The translations under genes were made by a program, and so were the position numbers. Shown here in pieces: positions 44,788 through 53,537 of a DNA stretch of 64,000 bases (the first letter of the stretch is position 1; every line of letters starts with the position of its first letter). The notes below the pieces were generated by a model. The model had not been told where the DNA came from. It searched no databases and saw nothing but the letters and a program-made list of their open reading frames with translations. Origin of the DNA: Rubritepida flocculans DSM 14296 (GTDB lineage: Bacteria > Pseudomonadota > Alphaproteobacteria > Acetobacterales > Acetobacteraceae); NCBI RefSeq assembly GCF_000425365.1, contig NZ_AUDH01000001.1, positions 1-64,000 of the forward strand. The letters run 5' to 3'.

Positions 44788-46982
44788 TGACGGCAACCCC
44801 CGCCCCCGACTACCTCGCCCGCCTCAACGCCGAGCAGCGCGCGGCGGTCGAAACGCTCGACGGCCCGCTGCTGGTGCTCGCCGGCGCGGGCACCGGCAAG
44901 ACGCGCGTGCTGACCACGCGCTTCGCGCATCTGCTCATGACGGGCCGCGCCCAGCCGCACCAGGTGCTCGCCGTCACCTTCACCAACAAGGCGGCGCGGG
45001 AGATGCGCGAGCGCGTGGGCGCCATCCTCGGCCGGCCGGTGGAGGGGCTGTGGCTCGGCACCTTCCACGCGCTCGCCGCGCGCATGCTGCGCCGGCACGC
45101 GGAGCTCGCGGGCCTCAGGCCCGACTTCACCATCCTCGACCCCGACGACCAGGCCCGGCTGCTGAAGCAGGTGATGGAGGCCGAGGGCGTGGACCTCAAG
45201 CGCTGGCCGGTGAACGGGCTGATGGGCATCATCCAGCGCTGGAAGGATCGCGGCCTGCCGCCCGGGCGCATCCCCGCCGCCGAGAGCAGCGACTACGCGA
45301 ACCACCGCGCCGAGGCCCTCTACGCCGCCTACCAGGCGCGGCTCGCCGCGCTCAACGCCGCGGATTTCGGCGACCTGCTGCTGCACATGACCGAGATCCT
45401 GCGCGGGGACGCCGAGGTGCTGGCGCGCTACCACCGGCTGTTCCGCTACATCCTGGTGGACGAGTACCAGGACACGAACCTCGTGCAGTATCTCTGGCTC
45501 AGGCTGCTCGCGCAGGGCCACCGCAACATCTGCTGCGTGGGCGACGACGACCAGTCCATCTACTCCTGGCGCGGCGCGGAGATCGAGAACATCCTGCGCT
45601 TCGAGAAGGATTTCCCCGGCGCGCGCATCGTGCGGCTGGAGAGCAACTACCGCTCCACGCGCCCCATCCTCGCCGCCGCCTCGGGGCTCATCGCGCGCAA
45701 CGAAGGCCGCCTCGGCAAGACGCTGCGCCCCGGGCGCGGCGATGCGGAGGGCGAGAAGATCCGCGTCGTCTCGCTGTGGGACAGCGAGGAGGAGGCGCGC
45801 ATGGTGGGCGCGCGCATCGAGGCGGCGCGGCGCGAGGGGCAGGACCTGGGCGAGATCGCCATCCTCGTGCGCGCCGGCTTCCAGACGCGCAGCTTCGAGG
45901 AGCGGCTGATCGCGCTCGGCATCCCCTATCGCGTCTTCGGCGGCGCGAAGTTCTACGAGCGCCTGGAAATCCGCGACGCGGTGGCCTATTTCCGCGCCAT
46001 GATGAACCCCGCGGACGACCTCGCCTTCGAGCGCATCGTCAACGTGCCCAAGCGCGGGCTGGGCGAGACGGCGCTCGCCGCGCTGCACCGCGCAGCGCGC
46101 GAGCAGGGCGTGCCGCTGCGCCTCGCCGCGCAGGGGCTGCTGCAGTCCGAGGCGCTGCGCCCCAAGCCGCGCGCCGCGCTGCGCGAGCTGCTGGAGGGGC
46201 TCGAGCGCTGGCGCGCCGGCCTCGATGGCGAGGGCCATGTGGTGGTGGCGCAGCAGGTGCTGGAGGAGAGCGGCTACACCGAGATGTGGAAGCAGGACCG
46301 CAGCCCCGAGGCCGCGGGCCGGCTGGACAACCTCAAGGAGCTGCTGCGCGCCATGGCCGAGTTCGGCAGCATGGCCGCCTTCCTCGAACACATCGCGCTG
46401 GTGATGGAGAACGACGAGGCGGCCGAGGGCGCACGCGTCTCGCTGATGACGCTGCACGCCGCCAAGGGCCTCGAGTTCGACATGGTGTTCCTCCCGGGCT
46501 GGGAGGAAGGGCTTTTCCCCTCGCAGCGCAGCCTCGACGAGGGCGGCGCGAAGGCGCTGGAGGAGGAGCGCCGCCTCGCCTATGTCGGCATCACGCGCGC
46601 GCGGCGGCGCTGCATCATCAGCCACGCCGCGAACCGCCGCATCTACGGCAACTGGACCAGCACCATCCCCTCGCGCTTCCTCGACGAGCTGCCGCCCGAG
46701 GAGGTGGTGCGCGAGGGCGAGGCGCCTGCGCCGCACCTGCCCCATTCCGTCTTCGGCGGCGGGCCGCTGATCGCCTCTCGCCGCCCGCGCGTGATCGAGG
46801 CCGGGCCCTGGGAAGTGGCCGAGCGCCCTGCGCGCGCCGCCCCCTTCGCCGTGGGGCAGCGCGTCTTCCACCAGAAGTTCGGCTACGGCCGCATCACCGC
46901 CATCGAGGAGGACCGCCTCGACATCGCCTTCGAGAAGGGCGATCCGAAGCGCGTGCTCGACCGTTTCGTCGAGCCCGCATGA
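44787..46982 (+). CDS. uvrD: ATP-dependent DNA helicase UvrD/PcrA
   Basis: SF1A 3'-5' helicase for repair and replication, 731 residues. Motifs: LAGAGTGKTRVLTTR (Walker A), VLAVTFTNKAAREMRER, LVDEYQDTN, GDDDQSIYSWRGA, LESNYRSTRPIL, LMTLHAAKGLEFDMVFLPG and YVGITRARRR. The last 45 residues (GQRVFHQKFGYGRITAIEEDRLDIAF) form the C-terminal Tudor-like module of UvrD/PcrA. The GTG start follows directly behind a -10-like element. prmA follows 10 bases downstream. Confidence 0.96.
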   Translation: MTATPAPDYLARLNAEQRAAVETLDGPLLVLAGAGTGKTRVLTTRFAHLLMTGRAQPHQVLAVTFTNKAAREMRERVGAILGRPVEGLWLGTFHALAARMLRRHAELAGLRPDFTILDPDDQARLLKQVMEAEGVDLKRWPVNGLMGIIQRWKDRGLPPGRIPAAESSDYANHRAEALYAAYQARLAALNAADFGDLLLHMTEILRGDAEVLARYHRLFRYILVDEYQDTNLVQYLWLRLLAQGHRNICCVGDDDQSIYSWRGAEIENILRFEKDFPGARIVRLESNYRSTRPILAAASGLIARNEGRLGKTLRPGRGDAEGEKIRVVSLWDSEEEARMVGARIEAARREGQDLGEIAILVRAGFQTRSFEERLIALGIPYRVFGGAKFYERLEIRDAVAYFRAMMNPADDLAFERIVNVPKRGLGETALAALHRAAREQGVPLRLAAQGLLQSEALRPKPRAALRELLEGLERWRAGLDGEGHVVVAQQVLEESGYTEMWKQDRSPEAAGRLDNLKELLRAMAEFGSMAAFLEHIALVMENDEAAEGARVSLMTLHAAKGLEFDMVFLPGWEEGLFPSQRSLDEGGAKALEEERRLAYVGITRARRRCIISHAANRRIYGNWTSTIPSRFLDELPPEEVVREGEAPAPHLPHSVFGGGPLIASRRPRVIEAGPWEVAERPARAAPFAVGQRVFHQKFGYGRITAIEEDRLDIAFEKGDPKRVLDRFVEPA

Positions 46983-46992
46983 GGCAGGCCGC

Positions 46993-47922
46993 GTGAAGAA
47001 GCACCCCACCCCGCTGGAGACCCTCGCCGTCGAGGCGCTGCCCGAGGCCGCCGTGCCGGCCTATGAGGCGGCGCTGGGCAGCGTGAGCCTCGCCGTCGCG
47101 CTGTTCCGCGACGAGGCGACCGACACCTGGCGCGTGGAGGCCGTGCGCGAGCAGGGCGCGGACCCCGATGCGCTGGCCTCGGCGCTGGCGCTGGCCGCCG
47201 GCCTCTCGGGCGTGGAGGCGGCGATGACGCGCGCCCCCACCGAGGCCGATGGCTGGCTCGCGCGCACCATCGAGGCCTTCCCCGAGCAGCCCATCGCGCG
47301 GCGCTTTCTCATCCGCCCCACCCATGCGCAGCGGCGCGCCGTGCACGGGCGGCATGTGCTGCTGCTCGACGCGGGCCTCGCCTTCGGCTCGGGCGAGCAT
47401 GCCTCCACCCGCGGGTGCCTGACGGCGCTGGAGCGCATCCGGCTGCGCCCCGGCGCGCGGGTGCTCGACCTCGGCGCGGGCAGCGGCATCCTCGCCATGG
47501 CGGCGGCGAAGCTCGCGCGCGTGAAGGTGCTGGCGACCGACATCGAGCCCTGGTCGGTGCGCATCGCGGAGGAGAACGCGGCGATGAACGGCCTCAAGGG
47601 CCGGGTGCGCGCCATCCTCGCCGATGGCTGGAAGCACCGCGCCGTGCGCGCGGGCGGGCCCTATGACCTCGTCTTCGCCAATATCCTCGCCCGGCCGCTC
47701 TGCGCCATGGCGCGCGACCTCGCGGACCACCTGACGCCGGGCGGCGTGGCGATCCTGGCGGGGCTGCTCGACCGCCAGGTGCGGATGGTGCTGGCCGCGC
47801 ACCGCCGCCAGGGTCTGGTGCTGGAACGGCGCCTGCAGATCGGCCCCTGGGCGACGCTGGTGTTGCGCCGGCGCGGGGCGGGGTGGATCATGGAACCATA
47901 CCCCGGGGAGAAAGCGCCATGA
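46993..47922 (+). CDS. prmA: Ribosomal protein L11 methyltransferase
   Basis: SAM-dependent methyltransferase of 309 residues. Motif I LDLGAGSGILAMAAAKL, the preceding GLAFGSGEHASTRGCL segment typical of PrmA, and VFANILARPLCAM (post-motif NxL catalytic region). Trimethylates ribosomal protein L11. GTG start 10 bases after uvrD; its stop overlaps the MBL-fold hydrolase start, so uvrD-prmA-hydrolase form an operon. Confidence 0.93.
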   Translation: MKKHPTPLETLAVEALPEAAVPAYEAALGSVSLAVALFRDEATDTWRVEAVREQGADPDALASALALAAGLSGVEAAMTRAPTEADGWLARTIEAFPEQPIARRFLIRPTHAQRRAVHGRHVLLLDAGLAFGSGEHASTRGCLTALERIRLRPGARVLDLGAGSGILAMAAAKLARVKVLATDIEPWSVRIAEENAAMNGLKGRVRAILADGWKHRAVRAGGPYDLVFANILARPLCAMARDLADHLTPGGVAILAGLLDRQVRMVLAAHRRQGLVLERRLQIGPWATLVLRRRGAGWIMEPYPGEKAP

Positions 47923-48899
47923 TCGCCCGCCGCCTCGCGCTCGGTGCGGCCCTCGCCGCCCCGGCGCTGCTCGCCCTGCGCCCCGCCGCGGCGCAGACCG
48001 CGCCTGCGCCCGTTCCGCCCTCGCCCCAGGCCCCCGGCTTCTACCGTTTCCGCCTGGGCGAGATCACCGTCGTCATGATCCATGACGGCATGGTGTTCCG
48101 CGCCAACCCGCTGGAAGGGCTGGTGGTGAACCAGCCCGCCAGCGCCGTGCAGGCGGCCCTGGAGGCGGCGATGCTGCCCACGCGCAACCTCGTGAACCCC
48201 TATATCGTCACCTTCCTCGAAACCCCGCGCGGCGTGGTGGCCTTCGACGCGGGCACCGGCGCGGGCCAGTTGCCGGCCGGCACCGGCCTTCTGCCGCAGA
48301 ACCTGGCCGCCGCGGGCATCCGCCCCGAGGACGTGACGCTGATCTGCGTCAGCCATTTCCATGGCGACCACATCACCGGCCTCACCACCGCCGACAACCG
48401 CCCCTTCTATCCGAATGCCGAGGTCGCGGTTCCCGCCGCCGAATGGGCCTGGTGGAGCGAGGAGGCCAACGCCGCGCGCAGCCCGCAGTTCCAGCGCGGG
48501 AATTTCGCCAATACGGCGCGCCGCTTCGGCCCGCTGCGCGCGCGGCTGAGGATGTTCGAGGACGGGCAGGAGATCGCCCCGGGAATCCGCGCCATCGCCA
48601 CCCCCGGCCATACGCCCGGCCATTGCGCCTTCCATGTCAGCAGCGGGGGCGAGCAGTTGTTCGTCACCGCCGATGCGGCCGGCCGGCCCGAGCTCTTCCT
48701 GCGCCACCCCGGCTGGCATTCCGTCTTCGACTTCGACCCGGTGATGGCGGAGCAGAGCCGCCGCCGCCTGTTCGGCCGGATCGCCGCCGAGCGCGCGCGC
48801 ATGGCCGCCTACCACTTCAACTTCCCCGGCACGGGCTTCATCGCCCGGGAAGGGGATGGCTTCCGCTTCGTCCCGGCCGACTGGACGGGGGTGGTGTAA
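47919..48899 (+). CDS. Exported MBL-fold metallo-hydrolase
   Basis: A 326-residue metallo-beta-lactamase-fold protein with an N-terminal signal peptide (about 1-27, ...LRPAAAQ). The metal-binding motif SHFHGDHITG is intact, with His in TPGHTPGHCAF and Asp in FVTADAAG; the last His of the site is likely in AAYHFNFPG. Related sequences include lactonase/quorum-quencher-type and thioesterase-type enzymes; the substrate is unknown. ATG at 47919 overlaps the prmA stop and follows GGGGAG. Confidence 0.88.
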   Translation: MIARRLALGAALAAPALLALRPAAAQTAPAPVPPSPQAPGFYRFRLGEITVVMIHDGMVFRANPLEGLVVNQPASAVQAALEAAMLPTRNLVNPYIVTFLETPRGVVAFDAGTGAGQLPAGTGLLPQNLAAAGIRPEDVTLICVSHFHGDHITGLTTADNRPFYPNAEVAVPAAEWAWWSEEANAARSPQFQRGNFANTARRFGPLRARLRMFEDGQEIAPGIRAIATPGHTPGHCAFHVSSGGEQLFVTADAAGRPELFLRHPGWHSVFDFDPVMAEQSRRRLFGRIAAERARMAAYHFNFPGTGFIAREGDGFRFVPADWTGVV

Positions 48900-48980
48900 C
48901 CGCCCCGCTTGTCATGGCATTCTCCTCGACGCCGACGCCGCCCGATGGCATGAGGCGGCGCAGAAGCAGATGAGGATGGC

Positions 48981-49556
48981 ATGTCGGACCGGGTCTTCGA
49001 GGATCGCCGCGCGGCGCTGGAAGAGGCGTTCTTCGCCAAGCACAACCAGGAACTGCTGGCGCGGCTGCGCGAGCGCGACCGGCAGGCGACGGACGAGGGG
49101 GCGCTCTCCGCCGCCTCCGGCATCACCGATCCGGCCGTGCTGAAGCAGCTTCTCGGCCTCGGGATCGGCGCGGCCACCGTGGCCGCCCTGGCGCTCGCGC
49201 CCCTGGTGCTCGTCGCCTGGGCCGATGGCGCGATGTCGAAGGAGGAGCAGTCGGCCATCCTCTCCGCCGCCCACAAGCGCGGCCTGCAGCCGGGCGGGCC
49301 GGGGCATGCGCTGCTGGAACACTGGATGAGCCAGGCCCCGGGCCCCGAGATCGCCGAGGCCTGGAAGGCCTATATCCGGGCCCTCACCGCCTCCATGCCG
49401 GAGGCCGAGCGCCACGCGCTGCGCGAGGCGGTGCTGGGCCAGGCGGAACAGGTGGCCGATGCGGCGGGCGGCTTCCTCGGCCTCGGCGTGGGCAACCGGG
49501 TCTCGGCCGCCGAGCGCGCGGTGCTGCACGAGCTCGCGGCCGCCTTCGGGGCGTGA
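48981..49556 (+). CDS. TerB-like domain protein
   Basis: A 191-residue protein of unknown function. Residues 30-85 contain a hydrophobic/Ala-rich segment (GLGIGAATVAALALAPLVLVAWADG), and the following WADGAMSKEEQSAIL resembles the Asp/Glu metal-site region of TerB-like (tellurite-resistance) domains; the rest is helical. Coding statistics and ATG at 48981 (GAGGATGGC upstream) support it. The name reflects fold-like similarity only. Convergent with the Bug array; a strong hairpin separates them. Confidence 0.6.
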   Translation: MSDRVFEDRRAALEEAFFAKHNQELLARLRERDRQATDEGALSAASGITDPAVLKQLLGLGIGAATVAALALAPLVLVAWADGAMSKEEQSAILSAAHKRGLQPGGPGHALLEHWMSQAPGPEIAEAWKAYIRALTASMPEAERHALREAVLGQAEQVADAAGGFLGLGVGNRVSAAERAVLHELAAAFGA

Positions 49557-49558
49557 CG

Positions 49559-49578
49559 GGCCGGCCATTCGGCCGGCC
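49559..49578. terminator. Hairpin between TerB-like gene and Bug array
   Basis: An 8-bp perfect GC stem (49559-49566 with 49571-49578) with a 4-base ATTC loop lies just after the TerB-like gene stop, between convergent genes. It is the best terminator-like stem in the window, though without a T-tract. Confidence 0.45.
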
Positions 49579-49581
49579 GTG

Positions 49582-50541
49582 TCAGCCCAGCTCGATCCGC
49601 GCCTCGCGCACCAGCCGCGCCATAGCCTCGCGCTGCTCGCGCACATAGCGGGCGAAGCTCTCGGGGTCCGTGCCGAGCGGGATGGCCCCCAGCGCGTCCA
49701 GCCGCGCGCGCACGGCCGCATCGGCCAGCGCGTGGCGCACCGCCCCGTGCCAGCGCTCCACTGCCGCCGCGGGCAGGCCGGCCGGGGCGTAGAGCCCGTT
49801 CCACTCGTTCAGCTCATAGCCCGGGAAGCCCTGCTCGGCGACGGTGCCCACATCGGGCAGCACGGAAAGCCGCTGCGCGGTGGTGACGGCCAGCGCCCGC
49901 ACCCGCCCCTCCTGGGCGAGCTGCAGCGAGGAGGCGACGGTGCCGAACACGAAGGCCACATTGCCCGCGATCAGATCCTGCAGCGCCGGGGCGCCGCCGC
50001 GATAGGGCACATGGATCATGTCCAGCCCCGCGCGGTTCAGCAGCAGCACCGAGGCGAGATGCGCCGCCGTGGCGTTGCCCGAGGAGCCGTAGGAGAGCTG
50101 CCCCGGCCGCGCCCGCACATGCGCCACGAACTCCGCGAGGTTGCGCACCGGCAGCGAGGGATGCACCAGCAGGATCTGCGGCCAGATCAGCACCTGGCTG
50201 ATCGGCGTGAAGGCGGTGGCGTAGTCGAAGGGCAGGCCGCGCATCAGCGCCGGGTTCACCGTGTGCGCCATGGCGTCCACCATCACGGTGTGGCCGTCGG
50301 GCGCGGCGCGCGCCACCTCCGCCGCGCCGATGGAGCCGCCCGCGCCGCCGCGGTTCTCCACCACCACGTTCTGCCCGAGATGGGCGGACATGGGCACGGC
50401 CAGCAGCCGCGAGGCCGTGTCCACGCCCCCGCCCGGCGCATAGGGCGCGACGAGCCGGATGGCCCGGCTGGGCGCCCAGCCCTGCGCCAGCGCCGGCGTG
50501 GCCAGCAGCGGGGCCGCGAGGATCAGCGAACGGCGGCGCAT
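49582..50541 (-). CDS. Bug/TctC-family receptor (array member 4)
   Basis: Receptor of 319 residues: signal peptide (MRRRSLILAAPLLATPALAQ), RAIRLVAPYAPGGGVDTASR, VVENRGGAGGSIGAAEVA, and HVPYRGGAPALQDLIAGNVAF. The last of four head-to-tail paralogues on the minus strand (spacing 3, 41 and 47 bases). All four share the LxRGLxFDYAxxxxP motif, marking one subclade. No TctA/TctB genes are linked. Ligands unknown. Confidence 0.9.
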   Translation of the reverse strand: MRRRSLILAAPLLATPALAQGWAPSRAIRLVAPYAPGGGVDTASRLLAVPMSAHLGQNVVVENRGGAGGSIGAAEVARAAPDGHTVMVDAMAHTVNPALMRGLPFDYATAFTPISQVLIWPQILLVHPSLPVRNLAEFVAHVRARPGQLSYGSSGNATAAHLASVLLLNRAGLDMIHVPYRGGAPALQDLIAGNVAFVFGTVASSLQLAQEGRVRALAVTTAQRLSVLPDVGTVAEQGFPGYELNEWNGLYAPAGLPAAAVERWHGAVRHALADAAVRARLDALGAIPLGTDPESFARYVREQREAMARLVREARIELG

Positions 50542-50544
50542 GGC

Positions 50545-51507
50545 TCAGCTCTCCAGGCGGATGTTGTTGTCGCGGATCAGCGCGCCGATCTGCGCGCGCT
50601 GCTCGGCGAGGAAGGCGGCGAAGCGCTCGGTGCCCGTGGCCATGATCTCCATCCCCAGCGCGGCGTGGCGCTCGCGCACCGTGGGGTCGGCGAGGCCGGC
50701 GTGGCAGGCCTCCACATGGCGCGCGATGGCGGCGGGCGGCGTGCCGGCGGGGGCGAACATGCCCAGCCACTCGTTCAGCGAGAAGCCGGCATAGCCGAGC
50801 TCCGCCATGGTCGGCACATCGGGCAGGGCGGGGATGCGCGCGGGCGTGGCGACGGCAAGGGCGCGCAGCCGGTTGTCGCGGATCAGCGGCACGACGAGCG
50901 GCGTGGTGTTGAAGGTGAAGAAGGTCTCGCCCGCCAGCAGGGCGGGGATGGACTGCGCGCTGGCGCGATAGGGGACATGCGTCGCCTCCAGCCGCTCCTG
51001 CTGGGTGAACATCACGGCGGCGAGATGGCTCATCAGCCCGATGCCGGTGGAGGCGTAGGGCGTGCCCCGGTTCGCGCGCAGATAGGCCACCAGATCGGCC
51101 ACGCTGCGCACCGGGGCGTCTGCGCGCACCACCAGCACATTGGGCAGCAGCGCGAAGAGCGTGACGGGGATGAAGGCCGTGGCGTAGTCGAAGGCGAGGC
51201 CGCGCATCAGCAGCGGGTTGCTCACCTGGCCCGCCGCGTCGAAGAGCAGCGTGTGGCCATCCGCCGGCGCCTGCGCCGCCACCCCCGCGCCGATGGAGCC
51301 CGAGGCGCCGCCGCGGTTCTCGATCACCACGGGCTGGCCCAGCACCTGCTGCATGTGCGGCGCGACGAGGCGGATGGAGGCGTCCGCGCTGCCGCCCGCC
51401 GGCCAGGCGGCGATCACGCGCACCGGGCGCGTGGGCGACCAGCCCTGCGCCAGGGCAGGAGCGGCGAGGACGGCGAGGGGGGCGGCGAGCAGGGCGCGGC
51501 GGTGCAT
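50545..51507 (-). CDS. Bug/TctC-family receptor (array member 3)
   Basis: Receptor of 320 residues: signal peptide (MHRRALLAAPLAVLAAPALAQ), RPVRVIAAWPAGGSADASIR, VIENRGGASGSIGAGVAAQ and HVPYRASAQSIPALLAGE. The typical FPPGG glycine motif reads WPAGG here, a variant. It lies 3 bases ahead of member 4 and 41 bases after member 2, so co-transcription is likely. Confidence 0.9.
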   Translation of the reverse strand: MHRRALLAAPLAVLAAPALAQGWSPTRPVRVIAAWPAGGSADASIRLVAPHMQQVLGQPVVIENRGGASGSIGAGVAAQAPADGHTLLFDAAGQVSNPLLMRGLAFDYATAFIPVTLFALLPNVLVVRADAPVRSVADLVAYLRANRGTPYASTGIGLMSHLAAVMFTQQERLEATHVPYRASAQSIPALLAGETFFTFNTTPLVVPLIRDNRLRALAVATPARIPALPDVPTMAELGYAGFSLNEWLGMFAPAGTPPAAIARHVEACHAGLADPTVRERHAALGMEIMATGTERFAAFLAEQRAQIGALIRDNNIRLES

Positions 51508-51548
51508 GGCGAAGTCTCCTGTCTGGCCGCACTCTGCCGCGCGGGGCG

Positions 51549-52496
51549 CTATCCGTCGAGGCGGATGCCCTCGGCGGCGATCAGCGCGCCCATGGCCTCG
51601 CGCTCGGCGGCGAGGAAGCGGGCGAAGCCCTCCGGTCCCTCGGCGGCCGGCTCGAGCCCGAGCGCGGCGAGGCGCGGGGCGATGTCGGGGGCGGCCACCG
51701 CCTCCAGCGCCGCCGCCGCCACGCGCGCGATCCAGGAGGCGGGCGTGCCGGCGCGCGCGAGCAGCCCGATCCAGTCGCCGATCTCGACGCCCGGGACGCC
51801 CTGCTCGGCGAGGCTCGGCACCCCGGGCAGCAGCGGGCTGCGCGCGGCGCCGGAGACGGCGAGGGCGAGGAGCCGCCCCTCGCGCAGCAGGGGCAGGGCG
51901 AGGGCGGGCGAGGTGAAGCCCATCGGCGCGTCGCCGCGCAGCAGCCCCTGGATCTGCTCCGCGCCGCCGCGATAGGGGATGTGCTCGGCCGCGATGCCGG
52001 CGCGGCGCAGCAGCGCCGCCATGGCGAGGTGGGTGCGCGCGCCGATGCCCACGCTGCCGTAGCGCGCCTCGGCCGGATGCGCGCGCAGCCAGGCGAGCAG
52101 CCCCGCGAGGTCGCGCACCGGCAGCCCCGCCCGCGCCACCAGCACGAGCGGCAGCCGCGCGAGCAGCGCGACGGGCGCGAGATCGCGCGCATAGTCGAAG
52201 GCGAGGCCGCGCAGCAGATGCGGATTCACCGCCTGGCCGCCGCTGTCCATCAGCAGGGTGGCGCCATCGGGCGGGGAGAGCGCGACATGCCCCGCCGCCA
52301 CCGCCCCCGAGGCGCCGCTGCGGTTCTCGGGCGTCACCGCCACGCCCAGCCGCGCGGCGAGGCCGGGCGTGACGAGGCGCGCCAGCAGATCCGTGCTGCC
52401 GCCGGGCGGGAAGGCGATGACGAGGCGGATCGCGCGCTCCTGGGCGCGGGCCGGAAGGGCGGCGAAGGCGGCGGCGAGCAGCGGGCGGCGGCGCAT
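51549..52496 (-). CDS. Bug/TctC-family receptor (array member 2)
   Basis: Receptor of 315 residues: short signal (MRRRPLLAAAFAALPARAQ), RAIRLVIAFPPGGSTDLLAR, and HIPYRGGAEQIQGLLRGD. VTPENRSGASGAVAAGH departs from the usual VVxNRxGAGG. The C-terminal end MGALIAAEGIRLDG is identical to that of member 1, and the corresponding DNA is nearly identical, pointing to recent duplication or gene conversion. Confidence 0.9.
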   Translation of the reverse strand: MRRRPLLAAAFAALPARAQERAIRLVIAFPPGGSTDLLARLVTPGLAARLGVAVTPENRSGASGAVAAGHVALSPPDGATLLMDSGGQAVNPHLLRGLAFDYARDLAPVALLARLPLVLVARAGLPVRDLAGLLAWLRAHPAEARYGSVGIGARTHLAMAALLRRAGIAAEHIPYRGGAEQIQGLLRGDAPMGFTSPALALPLLREGRLLALAVSGAARSPLLPGVPSLAEQGVPGVEIGDWIGLLARAGTPASWIARVAAAALEAVAAPDIAPRLAALGLEPAAEGPEGFARFLAAEREAMGALIAAEGIRLDG

Positions 52497-52543
52497 GGGC
52501 CCGGGCTGGAGCCGCCGCCGCCGCGCGTCAAGCGACGCCTGTG

Positions 52544-53500
52544 TTACCCGTCGAGGCGGATGCCCTCCGCGGCGATCAGCGCCCCCATCTCCGCCCGGCG
52601 CGCCGCGAGGAAGCGGGCGAAGGCCTCGCTGCCCTGCGCCGCCGGCTCCAGCCCGAGCTGGTGGAAGCGCCCGCGCAGCTCCGCATCGCCCATCGCCTCC
52701 TGCACGGCCGCGGCCATGCGCGCGATGGGCTCGGCCGGGGTGCCGGCGGGGGCGTAGACCGCGTGGAAGTCGTAGATGGAGAAGCCGGGAAAGCCGCTCT
52801 CGGCCACGGTGGGCACATCGGGATAGGCGCTGGCCCGCGTCGGGGTCGAGGCGACGAGCGGCCGCACCGCCCCGTCGCGGATCAGCGCGGCGATGGTGGG
52901 GATGGTGGAGAAGGTGAACAGCGTGTCCCCGCGCCGGATGGAGGTGAGCTGATCGGCCCCGCCGCGATAGGGCACATGGGTGGCCTGCAGCCCCGCCCGG
53001 CGCATCAGCAGCGCCCCCGCGAGGTGCGAGCCCGTGCCCACGCCGGAGCTGCCATAGCTCTCGCGCCCCGGATTCGCCCGCAGATGCGCGAGGAAGCCCT
53101 GGAAGTCGCGGATCGGGCTCTCGCCCCGCAGGATCAGCAGCGAGGGCAGGATGGTGGCCTGCGTCACCGGGGCGAAGGCCGTGGCGTAGTCGAAGCCGAG
53201 GCCGCGCATCAGATGAGGGTTGGTCGTCGCCCCGCCCGCATCCAGGGCGAAGCTGGCGCCGTCCGGCGCGGCCTGGGCCAGCGCGCCCATCCCCACCGCC
53301 CCGTTCGCCCCGCCCCGGTTCTCGATGACGAGGTTCGCGCCGAGCCGCCGCTCCAGCACGGGCGCGATCAGGCGCGCCAGGATGTCCGTGCTGCCGCCAG
53401 GCGGAAAGGTGACGATCAGGCGGATGCTGCGGGTCTGCGCCAGGGCCGGGGCGGCGAGCAGCGCGCCGGCGCCCGCCAGGAGAAGGCGGCGTGGGGTCAT
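52544..53500 (-). CDS. Bug/TctC-family receptor (array member 1)
   Basis: First gene of the tandem array, 318 residues: signal peptide (MTPRRLLLAGAGALLAAPALAQ), RSIRLIVTFPPGGSTDILAR, VIENRGGANGAVGMG, and HVPYRGGADQLTSIRRGD. The frame on this strand remains open to 54871, but the ATG at 53500 with its signal peptide is clearly the start. GGGAGG precedes it. Divergent from rarA, sharing a 36-base upstream region. Confidence 0.92.
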   Translation of the reverse strand: MTPRRLLLAGAGALLAAPALAQTRSIRLIVTFPPGGSTDILARLIAPVLERRLGANLVIENRGGANGAVGMGALAQAAPDGASFALDAGGATTNPHLMRGLGFDYATAFAPVTQATILPSLLILRGESPIRDFQGFLAHLRANPGRESYGSSGVGTGSHLAGALLMRRAGLQATHVPYRGGADQLTSIRRGDTLFTFSTIPTIAALIRDGAVRPLVASTPTRASAYPDVPTVAESGFPGFSIYDFHAVYAPAGTPAEPIARMAAAVQEAMGDAELRGRFHQLGLEPAAQGSEAFARFLAARRAEMGALIAAEGIRLDG

Positions 53501-53524
53501 CGTGTCCTCCCTTGTCTTTGCGGC

Positions 53525-53537
53525 TATCCTGCCAGCA
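53525..53537 (+). promoter_or_regulatory. -10-like hexamer next to the rarA start
   Basis: TATCCT (53525-53530) ends 6 bases before the rarA ATG with no ribosome site between, the same geometry as for mntA. The -35 match is weak. Confidence 0.4.

Noticed and set aside
42491-47009. Very long open frames on both strands across the Bug, BASS and uvrD genes (about 1450-1500 codons)
   Set aside because: They run through three real genes in opposite or shifted frames and show only Arg/Gly/His-rich shadow composition.
48914-48973. 19-codon ORF between the MBL-fold and TerB-like genes
   Set aside because: No -10 element, ribosome site or conserved content; probably chance.
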